In this document: positions 1 to 11,191 of the stretch, piece after piece
Position numbering within the stretch: the stretch's first letter is position 1
How the letters are laid out: every line of letters begins with the position of its first letter
NCBI RefSeq assembly: GCF_964275005.1
Contig: NC_092706.1
Span: 8,267,144-8,331,143, forward strand
Length of the DNA stretch: 64,000 nucleotides
Reading direction: 5' to 3'
Source of the DNA: Diadema setosum
Lineage: Eukaryota > Echinodermata > Echinoidea > Diadematoida > Diadematidae
Made by a program: the position numbers and the translations under genes
The notes under the pieces: model-generated
Seen by the model: only the letters and a program-made list of their open reading frames with translations
Databases searched by the model: none
What the model was told of the DNA's origin: nothing

Positions 1-440
1 CTTGGAGAGGTCCAGGAAGACTCCAATAGTATGATGAAATGTGTCTATCGCTTTTGAAACCCTATCAAGGAAGGTAAGGATTGCATGAGATGTGCAATGC
101 TTTTGCCGAAATCCGAATTGATAATCAGAAATAATTTCGTGGGTGTCTAAGAAATTCAAAAGCCTGGTGTAAACAACCTTTTCTAATATTTTCGAAACAG
201 AGGTTAGCAGGGATATTGGTCTATAATTGGAGACATCTTCCCTTTCCCCTTTTTTGTGGACGGGAATTACTTTGGAGACTTTCATAGCCTCAGGGACAAC
301 GCCATTACTTATAGACAGATTAAATACATATACAAGTGGATCAACAATATAATCAATAATACTTTTCAAAAGGACATTATCAATGCCGTCATATCCAGAG
401 CTTTTTTTATTTTTCAGATTCTGAACTATATCTAATAATT
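1..440 (-). mobile_element. Non-LTR retrotransposon (LINE) reverse transcriptase fragment
   Basis: The reverse strand reads as one open frame of reverse transcriptase. It begins around 440 with the conserved SGYDGI block (the 'K-S-S-G-x-D-G-I' region of Jockey/CR1-type enzymes), continues through a VIPVHKKG block and NYRPISLL, then YQFGFRQKHCTSHA, and reaches FLDLSK just before the window edge, where motif A (AFDT) would follow. Only the fingers and start of the palm are present. There is no stop across the 430 bases, so this copy may be young, but the rest lies outside the window. Family assignment (Jockey/CR1-like) is by motif only. Confidence 0.88.
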
Positions 441-623
441 AATTTCTATGCAAAGGCACGAAAAACAATGAGCTTGGATTCTTATAGATATTAGCTTGGA
501 TTCTTATAAATATTACATGAATGCATTCTATTTCAACCATCCATAGCAACTTTTCCCCTTAAAAAGTACATATATGGGATTAAATGTGGACCTCATACGG
601 TATGGTTATTGTTTCTCTCAAAA

Positions 624-2504
624 CTATATGATTTCCAATATGTAGAGCTTGTTACCAGCGCAGAGAGCTATCTCACCACTTTGAAACACTTGCATAAATA
701 ATCTTACTTCTTGTTGGTGTACTTTGAATTCCGTGGCGAGATTTTCAATTAACGTCAAATCACTCGTGTATCGACTGAAACTGACGAGACCCGTACTTTC
801 TTCCACGCAGGCTCTGAGGACGGAATCATCTGGACAAACTGCTAGGTGTAAGTTTGGAGGAGTTGTACGGACTAGGTACGAGGACCGATTATTCCTGTCC
901 CCCCAAACTCGCTCCTCCTTCCCCTCACGAAGAACGCTCACGACATTTTCATATTCTTTCAGAATCAGGTTAGTTCTGGATCGAAAGGAGAATATTTGTT
1001 TTAGGGAATATGTACTACGTTCTATTTCCCTGATTGCCTTACCACCATGGGAAAGAAATATCTGGATTTTTGGGAGATCATAAAATGCCACATAGATGTA
1101 ATCATTCCCATCCACAGATATACTTGTATGTCCATGTCTTTCAGTGCTAGAGTTAGTCAAGAACTGAACATCGAATTTCTCCCACTGCGGAGTGTACAGT
1201 GACATCTTTTGGCTATCATCACATACAACGCATCTACCATAAGACAGAAATGCCAATGCCTTGACAGGGATATCGTTCAGCACCGTCTCCTGTAAGTCGC
1301 CATCAGTAGAAAAGATACAGATTCCGCCTTTGGAGGAGCCTAACGCCATCTTGCCGTCTGGCGCACGAGTGATACAACTCATGAGGAATTCGACAGGGAG
1401 ATCAACCTCGGTTTTGAGGTTCACCTTGGGTACATAATATTATCCTCTAAGCTCTCCCAGACGAAACTTCTGTAACCCAACGCATTTGCGGAACGCAATC
1501 TTCTGAGCTTGTTCTGCCACACGCCGCGGTGATTGGGCATCAGGATCGTCTCGTCCCAGAATGGTTTTCAAGTTCTCGCAGAGCGTGTCGTGTGCAAACA
1601 AGGCATCCTTTTCTAGCTGTACCGTATCTTTTGCAACCAGCTCTTCCACATTGTTTATGTTATTGATTGTATGGCGACTCTCTTCCGCCATGTCACATAA
1701 TTCCTTACTGAATTCTTCAAACCGTTGATTCACTTGTAATTTCAACGCCTCTCTTTTGTCCGACAGGACTCCTTGGTATTCCTCGTAAGTCGTGTCAATG
1801 TCTTCGTTGAGCTTTCTCCGCATGCTTGTTATTTCATTGTGTTTTGTCTCTATGAACTTAATGTGCTTTTCGAGGATTGCTTTCTTTGATATTGCTTTGC
1901 TTTTTAACTTCTCGACATTTTGCATTAACTGCTTCTCATGTTTGGAGGCCTTTACCAACTGATGTCCCTCTTGTGAGTGCTCCGACCCGTCACATCCGTG
2001 ACAAACGTACTCCCGACATGTGGGACAGAAGAGCTCTTCATCTTCGTTTGTGTGTTTCTTACACTTTCGTCAACTCTTAAGCGGAACCTTTTCCGAGAGA
2101 AGCTCCACAATGGTCACCACAGAGTGCTTGGAGAGCGGTTTCCAGATAGCATGGGCTTTCTGACAGGAGTCACACATGATTTCCTTACAGTCCTGACAAT
2201 AGGACACAGCTGGCGGTTTTTCTTCACATGTCGTACATATAGATGTCCTGATTTTTGCCTCGTCCAAGAGAGTACAAAGCAACACGTCTGCTTGTAACTC
2301 ACCTACTCCTCCAATGGGTGCTTGAGTTTCTTTCCGGCATACTGGACACGTGATCGTTTGTTGGGTCGGCTGAGTTTGGAGGACACGTTCCAGACAGTCT
2401 CTACAGAAGGAGTGAGAACACGCCAGTGTCTTGGGTTGGTTGAAAAGAGTCAGACAGACAGGGCACTCCAGATTTTGGCTGCTGGCTTGTTGAAACGTTG
2501 CCAT
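624..2504 (-). pseudogene. TRIM-type RING/B-box E3 ligase, single exon, broken by two in-frame stops
   Basis: From ATG at 2504 (strong Kozak context, ACCATGG) one reading frame runs 626 codons to the stop at 624. It holds an intact C3HC4 RING (C14-x2-C17, C29-x-H31, C34-x2-C37, C53-x2-C56), a first B-box (C90 to H127), a second B-box (C148-x2-H151, C160-x2-C163, C168), a coiled coil (about residues 185-300) and a C-terminal beta-propeller-like region (about 360-626). This is the TRIM2/3/56-like order of E3 ubiquitin ligases. The frame is broken twice without any shift: TGA at 2072-2070 (codon 145, between the B-boxes) and TAA at 1442-1440 (codon 355, between coiled coil and propeller). The first is followed by CGA AAG and the second by TAT TAT. 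With the first stop in place only a 144-residue RING plus B-box 1 protein could be made. It is probably a recent pseudogene; a truncated functional product or an assembly error cannot be excluded. Confidence 0.85.
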
Positions 2505-2945
2505 GGTGTCTGTTTGCATAACAGAAAAAGAAACACTCACTATGACATATCGTATCATGAACATATCAGGATTCATTACTGGTATGACTTTTCTCCTGAA
2601 CATCGGCCTACACTCCTCAAGCAAATTAAGAATAAATTGCGCTCTGTATGCAGATACCACACTGCTGCAGCAACAACGTGCAAACAGCAAATGCGAGAGA
2701 TGGATTTTCATTTTGGCTATTTTCCTTGTGGAGTACACTGCCACAGGAACTTCGCCCCACACTCTTCATGTCTATTCAGTTCTAAAATTTGTTGTTTGAA
2801 ATAACAATTTCATGATCATTACTTCATAAAAGTACGATAACACGACAGTTGAATTATTGTCATGGCTGTTATTGGTATCGTTGTTATCCTCATCTTAACT
2901 GCAAAGCAAATTTAGCGATCCCACCACTTGCTAAACAACAACCGA
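2505..2945. other. 5' flank of the TRIM gene
   Basis: The TRIM frame stays open upstream to 2762 but loses domain character before codon 1, so this is taken as 5' untranslated or promoter DNA. A second in-frame ATG lies at 2519, five codons upstream. No other gene is visible. Confidence 0.4.
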
Positions 2946-5762
2946 CAGTCAACCTCGCGTAAGTCGACATAATCGGGACTGAGCAAAACACGTCGACTTA
3001 CGCGAATGTCGACTTACGCGTAAGTCGACATTTTGTCGACTTATGAATGAAAATTAATTTCCCCTGTACAGAGGAAGATTTGGATCACGATGCGGATCAC
3101 TACCCATATCTTACTCCTTTTGCCGCCAAAACATGCCTACTGACATGAGCAACAATAATGTTTTAGTTCATGCATGAATCTTGCGCGGGTTAGTAACGAC
3201 AACGCACAATTCCCAAATCTCTAGAGAGATTTTGAGAGAGCGGGATCGGAAACCTAGGCCCGTTTCTAGACACTTAAAGTTTTAAACTTGATTTGAAATA
3301 TCAAAGGCAAATTCCCCAAAATTGCATTAAACTTTGCAATTTAAATTCAAGTGCGTTGCTGGGAAGATATGCGTGTGATTTCGCATGATTCTGTCGAGAT
3401 TATTTTTCAGTGCCGACTGAGTTGAAATATGTGTGATTTTCCTTCCCTAAGTCGCCATATTTGTTCTGCTTAAATTTGTATTGACATACTCTGAAAATGA
3501 ATTGTTCTCGTGCTCCGATTCGCAACATTACCGCTCTGTATTACGGCGCGGGCTTGTCTGAAATAAAAAGAAGAAGAAAAGTTTGTTCATCCGAAAACGA
3601 CATCTTTCGGACTACTATAACCTTCGTAAAAAAAAAACAAACCTCTTACCATTGTCGGACTAATTTCACTTTGGACTGAGATTTAAAACTTCGGCATAGC
3701 GAACCTTAACAATAATTCGTTATCATTTTTTTCATTGACATTTTGTGAAGCAGCATGCGTTTCGGTAGTTTGAAACGTGTAAATGTTGCGATGTCTTTCC
3801 CCTGCAAGTGCAGACTAAGTTCGGTCACGGCGAAAGTTCCGTTACGAAATAAAAAATAATGCGAGCCTTTTCAACAATAACGCACTTCCGTGCATTTTTA
3901 TGCTTTTAAACGCAGTTTCTAGTTTCGGACAAGAACCGCAAGTCTTTTCTGCAACGCTCTTGCGTTTTAAAAACAGCGTTGCTTGTGATTTGACGGACTT
4001 GCATTTGATTTTTAGAGCTGCGTTTAAATGCAATTGAGTTTAAAATTTCATACAATTTTCTAGTTTTGTGTTATTAAACGCAAGTCTTTTCAGCGTTCCG
4101 TGTGATTTGATGGACTTGTATTTGATTTTCAGAATTGCGTTTAATTTTTAATTTTGCTTACGATAAGTCTTTTAAACAATAACACACTTCCGTAGATGTT
4201 TAGAGATGCGTTTAAAAGCAATTTCTTATAGTTTCGTACAAAAACCGCAAGTCTTCTCTGCAACGCTCCTACGTTTGAATACAGCGTTACGTGATTTGAT
4301 GGACTTGCATTTGATTTTTAGAGTTGTGTTTAAACGCAATTGAGTTAAAAAAAAAGTTCCCTACAATTTTCTAGTATCGTGTGATTATCAAACGCAAGTC
4401 TTTCAGCGTTCCGTGTGATTTGATGAATTTCCATTTGATTTTTAGAGTTGCATTTAATTTGCAATTTTGTTTACGAAACAAAAAATAATGCAAGTCTTTT
4501 AAACAATAACACACTTCCGTAGATGTTTAGAGATGCGTTTAAACACAGTTTCTTATAGTTTCGTACAAAAACCGCAAGTCTTCTTTGCAACGCACTTGCG
4601 TTTAAATAGAGCGTTACGTGTGATATGATGGACTTGCATTTGATTTTTAGAGTTGCGTTTAAACGCAGTTGAGTTTAAAAAAAGTTCCCTACAATTTTCT
4701 AGTTTCGTATGATTATCAAACGCAAGTCTTTCAGCGTTCCGTGCGATTTGATGGACTTGCATTTGATTTTTAGTGTTGCGTTTAAACGCAATTGAGTTTA
4801 AGTTTCCTACAATTTTTTAGTTTCGTGTGATTATCAAACGCAAGTCTTTTCAGCGTGCCATGTGATTTGATGGACTTGCATTTGATTTTCAGAGTTGCGT
4901 TTAATTTTTGATTTTGCTTACGAAATGAAAAAAGTAATGCAAGTCTTTTCAACAATAATGCACTTCCGTAGATGTGTAGAGATTAATTTAAACGCAGTTT
5001 CTAGTTTCGTACAAAAACCGCATGTCTTCTCCGCAACACTCTTGCGTTTAAATACATCGTTGCGTGTGATTTGATGGACTTGCACTTGCGTTTAAATGCA
5101 AAAGTTGCGTGTGATTTGATACACCTGCATTTGATTTTTTGATTTTTTTTTCATTATTAGTTGCATTGTAATAAATCTTTTTAGAAAGGGCCCTGGTTTT
5201 AATACCGCTTCGGAATAATCAACGTTAGAATATTCGGATTTACAAAAACACCTATTTCATGTTCGGATAATGAATACCTACTGGGACATATAAGTGTACA
5301 AAATTTGTGCGTTTTGAGAAAAACGAGAGGGAGAAAAAGGGTAAAGTGAACTGTCTTGGGTACTACATGTAATGCTCCAGTGTAAATGAGTGTACATAAT
5401 TATGTCCTTTCTATATATTCTGGCATACAAGACAATGGACGCATGGCGCTACCGCGCCGTACACTATCGAATTACCGAGTAGAAACGCAGCGAATCGGAG
5501 CGGGAACACAATTCTTTTTCAGAGAATGGCGATAAGATTTTGAGCAAAAAATTATGTCGACTTAGACGAGGGAATTAACACGTATTTCAGCTCAGTTGGC
5601 ACTGAAAAATCAGGTCGACTTACGCGAGTTGTCGACTTATAAATGTCGACTAAGACGAGGAAATTTTCAAGGAATAACAAAGGCAAAAATCGGGACTTTT
5701 CTATTGTGTCGACTTAAGCGAGTTGTCGACTTATGCGATGTCGACTTAGGCGAGGTCTACTG
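2946..5762. mobile_element. 2.8-kb non-autonomous DNA element with SalI-rich terminal inverted repeats
   Basis: The ends are inverted copies: the left begins CAGTCAACCTCGCG and the right, read on the other strand, CAGTAGACCTCGCC; both then continue with taagtcgaca. Subterminally both ends carry repeated gtcgactta(c/a)gcg blocks in both orientations (2960-3050 and 5550-5755). The right end is followed by TA, fitting a TA-target element (pogo/Tigger/mariner-like); the left flank reads GA, so the target duplication is not intact. I found no transposase frame inside. The interior is filled by a tandem array (separate entry). A short open frame at 3497-3679 has no recognisable content. Confidence 0.65.
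3830..5140. repeat. Tandem array of ~310-330 bp units
   Basis: The phrase aaaaccgca(a/t)gtctt recurs at about 3932, 4241, 4567 and 5014 (steps of about 310, 326 and 447). The phrase gatttgatggacttgcattt recurs in between, with an extra ~120-bp partial unit at about 4733-4860. Units contain small palindromes of the form gcgtttaaacgc. The array lies wholly inside the TIR-bounded element, so it probably expanded within it. Confidence 0.75.
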
Positions 5763-6169
5763 TATATTGTTAAAAGCTTCTTAACCAGTCAATGTGTCAA
5801 TGCCGTTTTCTTGCTGCTATACCAGGTATGCTTTACTTCAAGGTCTAGAGTTGCTGATTTCTCTCCGGTTCCGACGTCCATTTAAGTGTAGGAGATCATA
5901 ACAAGGTGCCAGCAGTGCTGAGCGTCTACGATGAACAACTCAAATTAGATCGAATGTGGGCTGTTTCTTGAGATCCTAACTAAAGAAGGATCGAGCGCAA
6001 ACAGATGGATCACAAAGCACTGGCAATTATTGTTCGTGTAGTTCGCGCACATAATATTCCGGAACTTTTACTTTCCACTGCCATTCTTACACTGCGACGT
6101 TTTGTGCTGATAGCGGCGATTTTTCTAATATAAGAACTGCACAGCGTCCTCTGTGTAATTGTGATACCG
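5763..6169. other. No gene seen
   Basis: Unique-looking A+T-rich DNA between two repeats; no open frame, RNA gene or inverted repeat that I can support. Confidence 0.4.
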
Positions 6170-6310
6170 CCCTCTAGAGATTATTCCACCGAGTCAGATT
6201 ATTATTACGGCACTGCAGTGAGTAATAATGGATATCGCCCTCTATATATGTAACTAACGCTAGAGGACAGAGATTAAAAATAATGTTGTATGCACCCAGC
6301 ACACACACGT
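6170..6310 (+). repeat. Dispersed ~130-bp repeat, copy 1
   Basis: Shares a long diverged match in the same orientation with 8958-9090: attattccac(c/t)ga, acggcactgca, atatcgccctctat, ctaacgc, tagaggacagag and a closing tgtgcacc-like tail. No coding potential. It may be a SINE-like or MITE fragment; the class is not determinable. Confidence 0.6.
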
Positions 6311-6942
6311 GCCCCCCCCCCCCAATCAGCTGGTAAAAAAAAAAATAAAAAAATAAAAGAAATACCAAAATGGTAATTCAAGGGTTAGTAAACTGCTTTT
6401 GAAATCGACATGAAAGGGTGATCATGCAATCAGATATTTTGTCTAATATTTGTTTTTACCATAATAAAAGGGGTATAATGTAGTGTGAAACAGTGTTCAA
6501 AAAGCCTGGAGCCGAAAAAATATTGTGATTCAGCCCGATTCCTGGTTGGCATTCTGAATATAAGCAGGATGTGCGCAGTGTACTCAGAACATCGGAACGG
6601 CAAAAAGAATCGCTGCAATGTTGCGCAATGTGACGTAGAATGTACACCTTTGTACCTTACGCTTCGTTATATCAAAGCTGGATCATTGCTTTTGCAGTGT
6701 TACTTAACATACTAGTCTATATTAAAATGCCTTGCATTGCCAATAATAAGACTTGACCTGGGCTATTTCCTAACTTTTCCATGTATATATAAAACACACA
6801 CACACACAAACACAAACAATTAGGGGATGCTCTATAAGTAGTGAAGATTTTGGACATCCTTCCCCCTCTTTGGTCACTTCGACGCCCCCTCGCTGGTCAT
6901 ACCTCCCCCAATCGTGAACATAAACCGACACCCTTGACTACC
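6311..6942. other. Low-complexity intergenic DNA
   Basis: Holds a C-run (about 6313-6323), A-rich stretches and a short (CA)n tract near 6796-6807. Short open frames on both strands at 6430-6715 overlap each other and show no recognisable domain. Confidence 0.35.
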
Positions 6943-8212
6943 AGTGGCGGATCGGGGGGGGGGGGGGGAGGGCGCGCCGGGCGCCCCCCACATCTCTAAT
7001 TTCCAAAGCGAAAAAAATATCGCTACAAACGGCAGTTTTTGGACTATAAAATGTCAAAATTTTCAAACTCGCTCGCTCGCTCCGCTCGCTCGCATTTCAT
7101 CGTTATGCCATTCTCCTGACGTTGCTGCCAGTAATTGCCAGCAGTTGCGCCCAGTGCGCCCCCCTTAATTTCCAAAGGAAAAAAAAAAAAAAAAATAGCT
7201 ACAAACGGCAGTTTGGGGACTGTAAAATGTCAAAATTTTCAAGCTCGCTCGCTTCGCTCGCTCGCGTTGCATCGTTATGCCATTCTCCTGAGGTTGCTGC
7301 CAGTAAATTGCCAGCAGTTGCGCCCGGTAAACCCCACCCCCTTAATTTGCAAAGCGAAAAAATATAGGTACAACAGCAGTTTGGGGACTGTAAAATGTCA
7401 AAATTTCAAAGCTCCCTCGCTCCACTTGCTCGCATTTAATTGTTATATCATTCTCCTGATGTCACTGCCAGTTATTGCCAGCAGTTGCGCCCGGTGCGGT
7501 TCCCCCCTCCTCTTAATTTCTAAAGCGAAAAAATATAGACACAAACGGCAGTTTGGGGACTGTAAAATGTCAAAATTTTAAAGCTTTCTCGCGTTACATC
7601 GTTATGCCATTCCTGATGTTGCTGCCAGTAATTGCCAGCAGTTGCGCCCGGTGCGCCCCCCCCCCCTTAATTTCCAAAGCGAAAAAATATACCTACCACA
7701 GCAGTTTGGGGATTGTAAAATGTCAAAATTTTCAAGCTCCCTCGCTCCACTTGTTCGCATTTAATTGTTATGTCATTCTCCTGATGTTACTGCCAGTTAT
7801 TGCCAGCAGTTGCGCCCGGTGCGGTGCCCCCCCCCTTAATTTCCAAAGCGAAAAAGTATAACCACAAATGGCAGTTTGGGGACTGTAAAATGTCAAAATT
7901 TTCAAGCTCGCTCGCTCGCATTTAATTGTTATGCAATTCTCCTGAAGTTGCTGCCAGTAATTTGTCGTTAATTCACACCGCCATTCCATAATCCACGTAA
8001 AGAAAACTTACAATGTTGCTCAATGACTGCCCTGTGGAATGTATCACATTCCGTCATGTATTGTAGTCCCCATTAAGTTTGCAAATTGACAGCGCACGCA
8101 TACACACGCACACACACATACACACGCACGCACGCACAAGCATACACACCCTCAAAATTACTTTTCCACGAGGTGCCCCCCCCCCATGTCTTGATCCACG
8201 GCACGCCACTGT
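6943..8212. mobile_element. 1.27-kb element with CAGTGGCG ends
   Basis: Begins CAGTGGCGGATC and ends, on the reverse strand, CAGTGGCGTGCCGTGGATC, so the termini are short imperfect inverted repeats next to G/C runs. The ends resemble hAT-like non-autonomous elements common in marine invertebrates. No matching 8-bp target duplication is evident (ttgactac before, ttaagtga after). The interior is a tandem array and has no transposase. The right end abuts a MITE whose left arm it appears to truncate. Confidence 0.6.
6990..7965. repeat. Six-copy tandem array, ~150-180 bp unit
   Basis: The phrase aaaatgtcaaaattt recurs at about 7049, 7225, 7394, 7565, 7717 and 7889. Each unit has ccttaatttccaaagcgaaa, a gcagtttggggactgtaaaa block, a (gctc)n stretch and ctgccagtaattgccagcag followed by a C-run. 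Several overlapping short open frames here are by-products of the repetition, not genes. Confidence 0.85.
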
Positions 8213-8935
8213 TAAGTGAAAGTTTGACGAAAATCTAACAATCGATGCAAAAGTGACGAATTTTTAAAGTTTTGGTGTTGGAACAACTGGATCAGGAGAC
8301 TACTAGAGAGTATGATGTCATTTGTGGACATCAATATAATGAAAATGTAAAGAGAATTCCATAAAAAATTCCATGAAAATTGCGCATTCTATACTTGATT
8401 CATACTTGATACTGACATATGTTAAAGCAATGGTACTGTTCCTGCTTGTGTGGCGTATCAGAATGTTATTTGGCAGTATTTGCAGAATATTTGATAACAT
8501 TGTGTTGAGGAAGGATAGTATCAACATCCACGGTGGTTCGTTTCACATTACAGTGTAAAATAGATGAGAAAATTACGAATTTAGTACATAGTAATTTGCT
8601 GCAAGAAGGCAAAATCTTTCCAACATCTATCAGGATGACCGTTACCTACAGAGCGCCACCTGCCGTTTCCCTTGCAAGTAATAATTGCCCCTGCTTTCTG
8701 AAAGCGGTTAGTCAAGTGTTCTTTCATTACGCTAGAAGAGTGAAAGCATGTTGGATTTCCTTTTTATTTTCTTTATGTTGTTGTCCACACATGACGTCAT
8801 GAACTCTAGTAGTCTCCTGACATGCCTGATCCAGTGGTTCCGACACCAAAACTTAAAAAAAATCATAACTATTGCATTGATTGTCCGATTTTTCTCAAAC
8901 TAGGGATGTGTTGCTGCTTTTGCTTCATCCACATT
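8213..8935. mobile_element. MITE with ~130-bp imperfect inverted arms (family shared with 46 kb)
   Basis: Left arm (about 8220-8345) and right arm (about 8790-8925) are inverted copies: agttttggtgttggaac against the complement of gttccgacaccaaaact, then ctggatcagg, gagactactagag, atgtcat and tgtggacatc. The outer arms carry atttttctcaaact-type sequence. A longer, better preserved relative lies at 46373-46933. The left end is cut short by the neighbouring CAGTGGCG element. No coding capacity. Confidence 0.75.
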
Positions 8936-8957
8936 GCTCTTTGGATTTTGGTTTCAC

Positions 8958-9090
8958 AGCTATAATTATTCCACTGAATCAGCTATTATCACGGCACTGC
9001 ACTGATTAATGAATATCGCCCTCTATAGTAACTAACGCCAGAAAATGCTAGAGGACAGAGATCAATAATATTGTGTGCACCCCGGCACAT
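8958..9090 (+). repeat. Dispersed ~130-bp repeat, copy 2
   Basis: Diverged copy of 6170-6310 in the same orientation, sharing atatcgccctctat and gctagaggacagag. A 10-base insertion (agaaaatgct) separates ctaacgcc from the last block relative to copy 1. Confidence 0.6.
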
Positions 9091-10147
9091 ACGCAGCATC
9101 AAACAAGCACAAATGATGCGACCCAGCAAACCAGCATTACTCAATGTTTCGAATCAAAGAACTGTCATTTCATTTATCGGTACATTTGTGCTCTAGTATG
9201 TTCATTCAATTCCAGGTTCGATGATTTTGATGATCATATTCCACAGTCAATATCTTTCTTAACAGAAATCTCTCTGAGCAAAACTATATACAAGCTGATA
9301 ACCAGCCTTTACTATCAGTATGTCCCCCAATAAATTGCAACCAGATTTTCGCATTGATAACTTATAATATGATTAGACTGTCTAAATGCTACATCAGGGT
9401 CTTAAAATGTAACATCCTAACTATATTTTACAGGAAACCCCATTCAATTTGGTTGAGTGGTTACAGAGAAATGTGGATCGTTGTAAAGCATGTCATGGGT
9501 CTGATTCTTCCAAGTTTAGCACGTGGATGCTCTTGGAATCGCATAATGTGTGAACAGAATGGACAGAACTTGGAGGGAAGGGATTTATGACAAGCTCTAC
9601 AAAACTCCTCGTTTCTCTTTGACCACTGAAGCAAACTGGATGGGGTTTCCTGTAAGACGTAGGTAATACGTTTTAGTTTCATGCCCTGAAATTGTATTTG
9701 GATTGATTCACTATTTTTACAGTTATCAGTGCGGAGGGTCACGTTGTATTTTTTTTTTTTTTTTGGAGAGGGGGGGGGGGACATAATATGTATTATGGTA
9801 TAGGGTTCCAGTGTTTCCATAGACAATAAACTTAAACACTGCTTAAAGAGTTCGCATATCAATATCATTTCAATATCCATTCTAGCAGAAAACTACAGTC
9901 TACTTGTAATATTCCAAATCTGGTACGTCGTCTGTTAGAGATTCAAAGGCATCCATTTGCGTAATTCCTTCAAACAACTCGTCAAAATTATTGTGTGCAA
10001 CGATTGGCAGGAAGTTAGAAAAGAAATGTGTGAAGATATAATCATATTCTACAAAGGAAAAACACGTCTGATTAAAGACCTTAGAGATCGACAAGTTTTG
10101 TCTGCCAGTGAACTTCCCATTCAAACAAACAGCGACTGCTTTTGCAA
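9091..10147. other. No supported gene
   Basis: Contains open frames of up to 139 codons (9461-9880, minus), but these run through a T/G homopolymer tract at 9750-9780 and show no domain. Left flank of the duplicated sulfotransferase block. Confidence 0.35.
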
Positions 10148-10177
10148 ACTAACGTTCTCATCTTATCAAATACGGTT

Positions 10178-10685
10178 GATTCGAGGGGATGTTCGTTATT
10201 CCGAAGGTTCGTTAATCCGAAAATAGAATAAGGTTCTTTATTCCAATACCCACAAAGTCCTTTTACCCAGAGATTTGTTAATCCAAAAATGAAGAAGGAT
10301 TCATTAATCCGAAGGTTTGCCAATAGGAAAAATGAAATAAGGTTCGTCATTCCGATGGTTCGTTCATCCGAAAATGAAATAAGGTTCGTCATTCCAAAGG
10401 ACAGATCGTTAATCCGGAAATGAAACTAGGTTTGTTTAGTAAATCCAAAAATGAAAAGAAGATGTGTGCATACTAACAAACCTTTTACTGATATAGTTGT
10501 TTCACTTTCCGATTAACAAATTTTCGTAGTAACCAACCTTTTTTTTTTTCAGACCTTCGGAATAAAAGATCATGATTTCATTTTCGGATTAACGAACCAT
10601 GGGAGTAACGAACCTTGTCTGATTTTTGAATTAACGAACCTTATTTCATGTTCGAATTAACGAACCTTCGGAATAACGAATTGTA
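10178..10685. mobile_element. Foldback element, copy A
   Basis: The left half is built of direct subrepeats gttcgttattccgaagg and ttaatccgaaaatgaaataa; the right half holds their complements (cgaaccttcggaataacgaa). The ~500-bp unit can fold on itself. Other copies are at 15737, 25995 and 53041. No open frame. Because a copy sits at the same place in block B, insertion predates the duplication. Confidence 0.85.
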
Positions 10686-11191
10686 ACCGATTCAAGATGT
10701 TCTTTTGACTTTACACAGACACAAGGATAACAGAAAGACGACACTGTTTATTATACGATAATTTTACCTGGTAATAGAACAAAGACCAGACGAAAGAGAA
10801 AAAGGAGGGCGGCAAGTACTTTTCCTGCCACCAACGAAGGTGTCAACTTTCCCTCAAAAATTTCACTTCATATTTAGAAACATTACCAGCCAAACCACTG
10901 GTCATTCTTATTAGTTAATCTTCCGTGGATTTCTTTTTTTTTTTTAATCTTAGGCAACGACACGCCGTACTTTTTTTTTTTTGCCGAGGAATTAGTTGTC
11001 GTTCCATTGGTGTGTTCAATCACTCATATTGATTTTTCTTTTGTTGCTTTGTTTTATCTTATAGTTTGGTAATCTCGATACGTAGGCAGACCAGCAATAA
11101 TCGTGTATCTCAATCACAGTGGGAGAGATTTTTTTTTTCAAGTCACAGAGTAATCTGTATAGTAGTAGGTAGTAGTAGGTGTATACTTCGA

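Noticed and set aside
2070..2072. TGA as a selenocysteine or programmed readthrough codon in the TRIM gene
   Set aside because: No TRIM family member is known to use either, and a second, TAA, stop follows; nonsense mutation is simpler.
1877..2804. Plus-strand frames opposite the TRIM gene
   Set aside because: Shadow frames of the RING/B-box coding strand with no domains.
7122..7989. Several overlapping open frames of 80-150 codons
   Set aside because: They repeat with the ~165-bp tandem unit on both strands and have no domain; products of the array.
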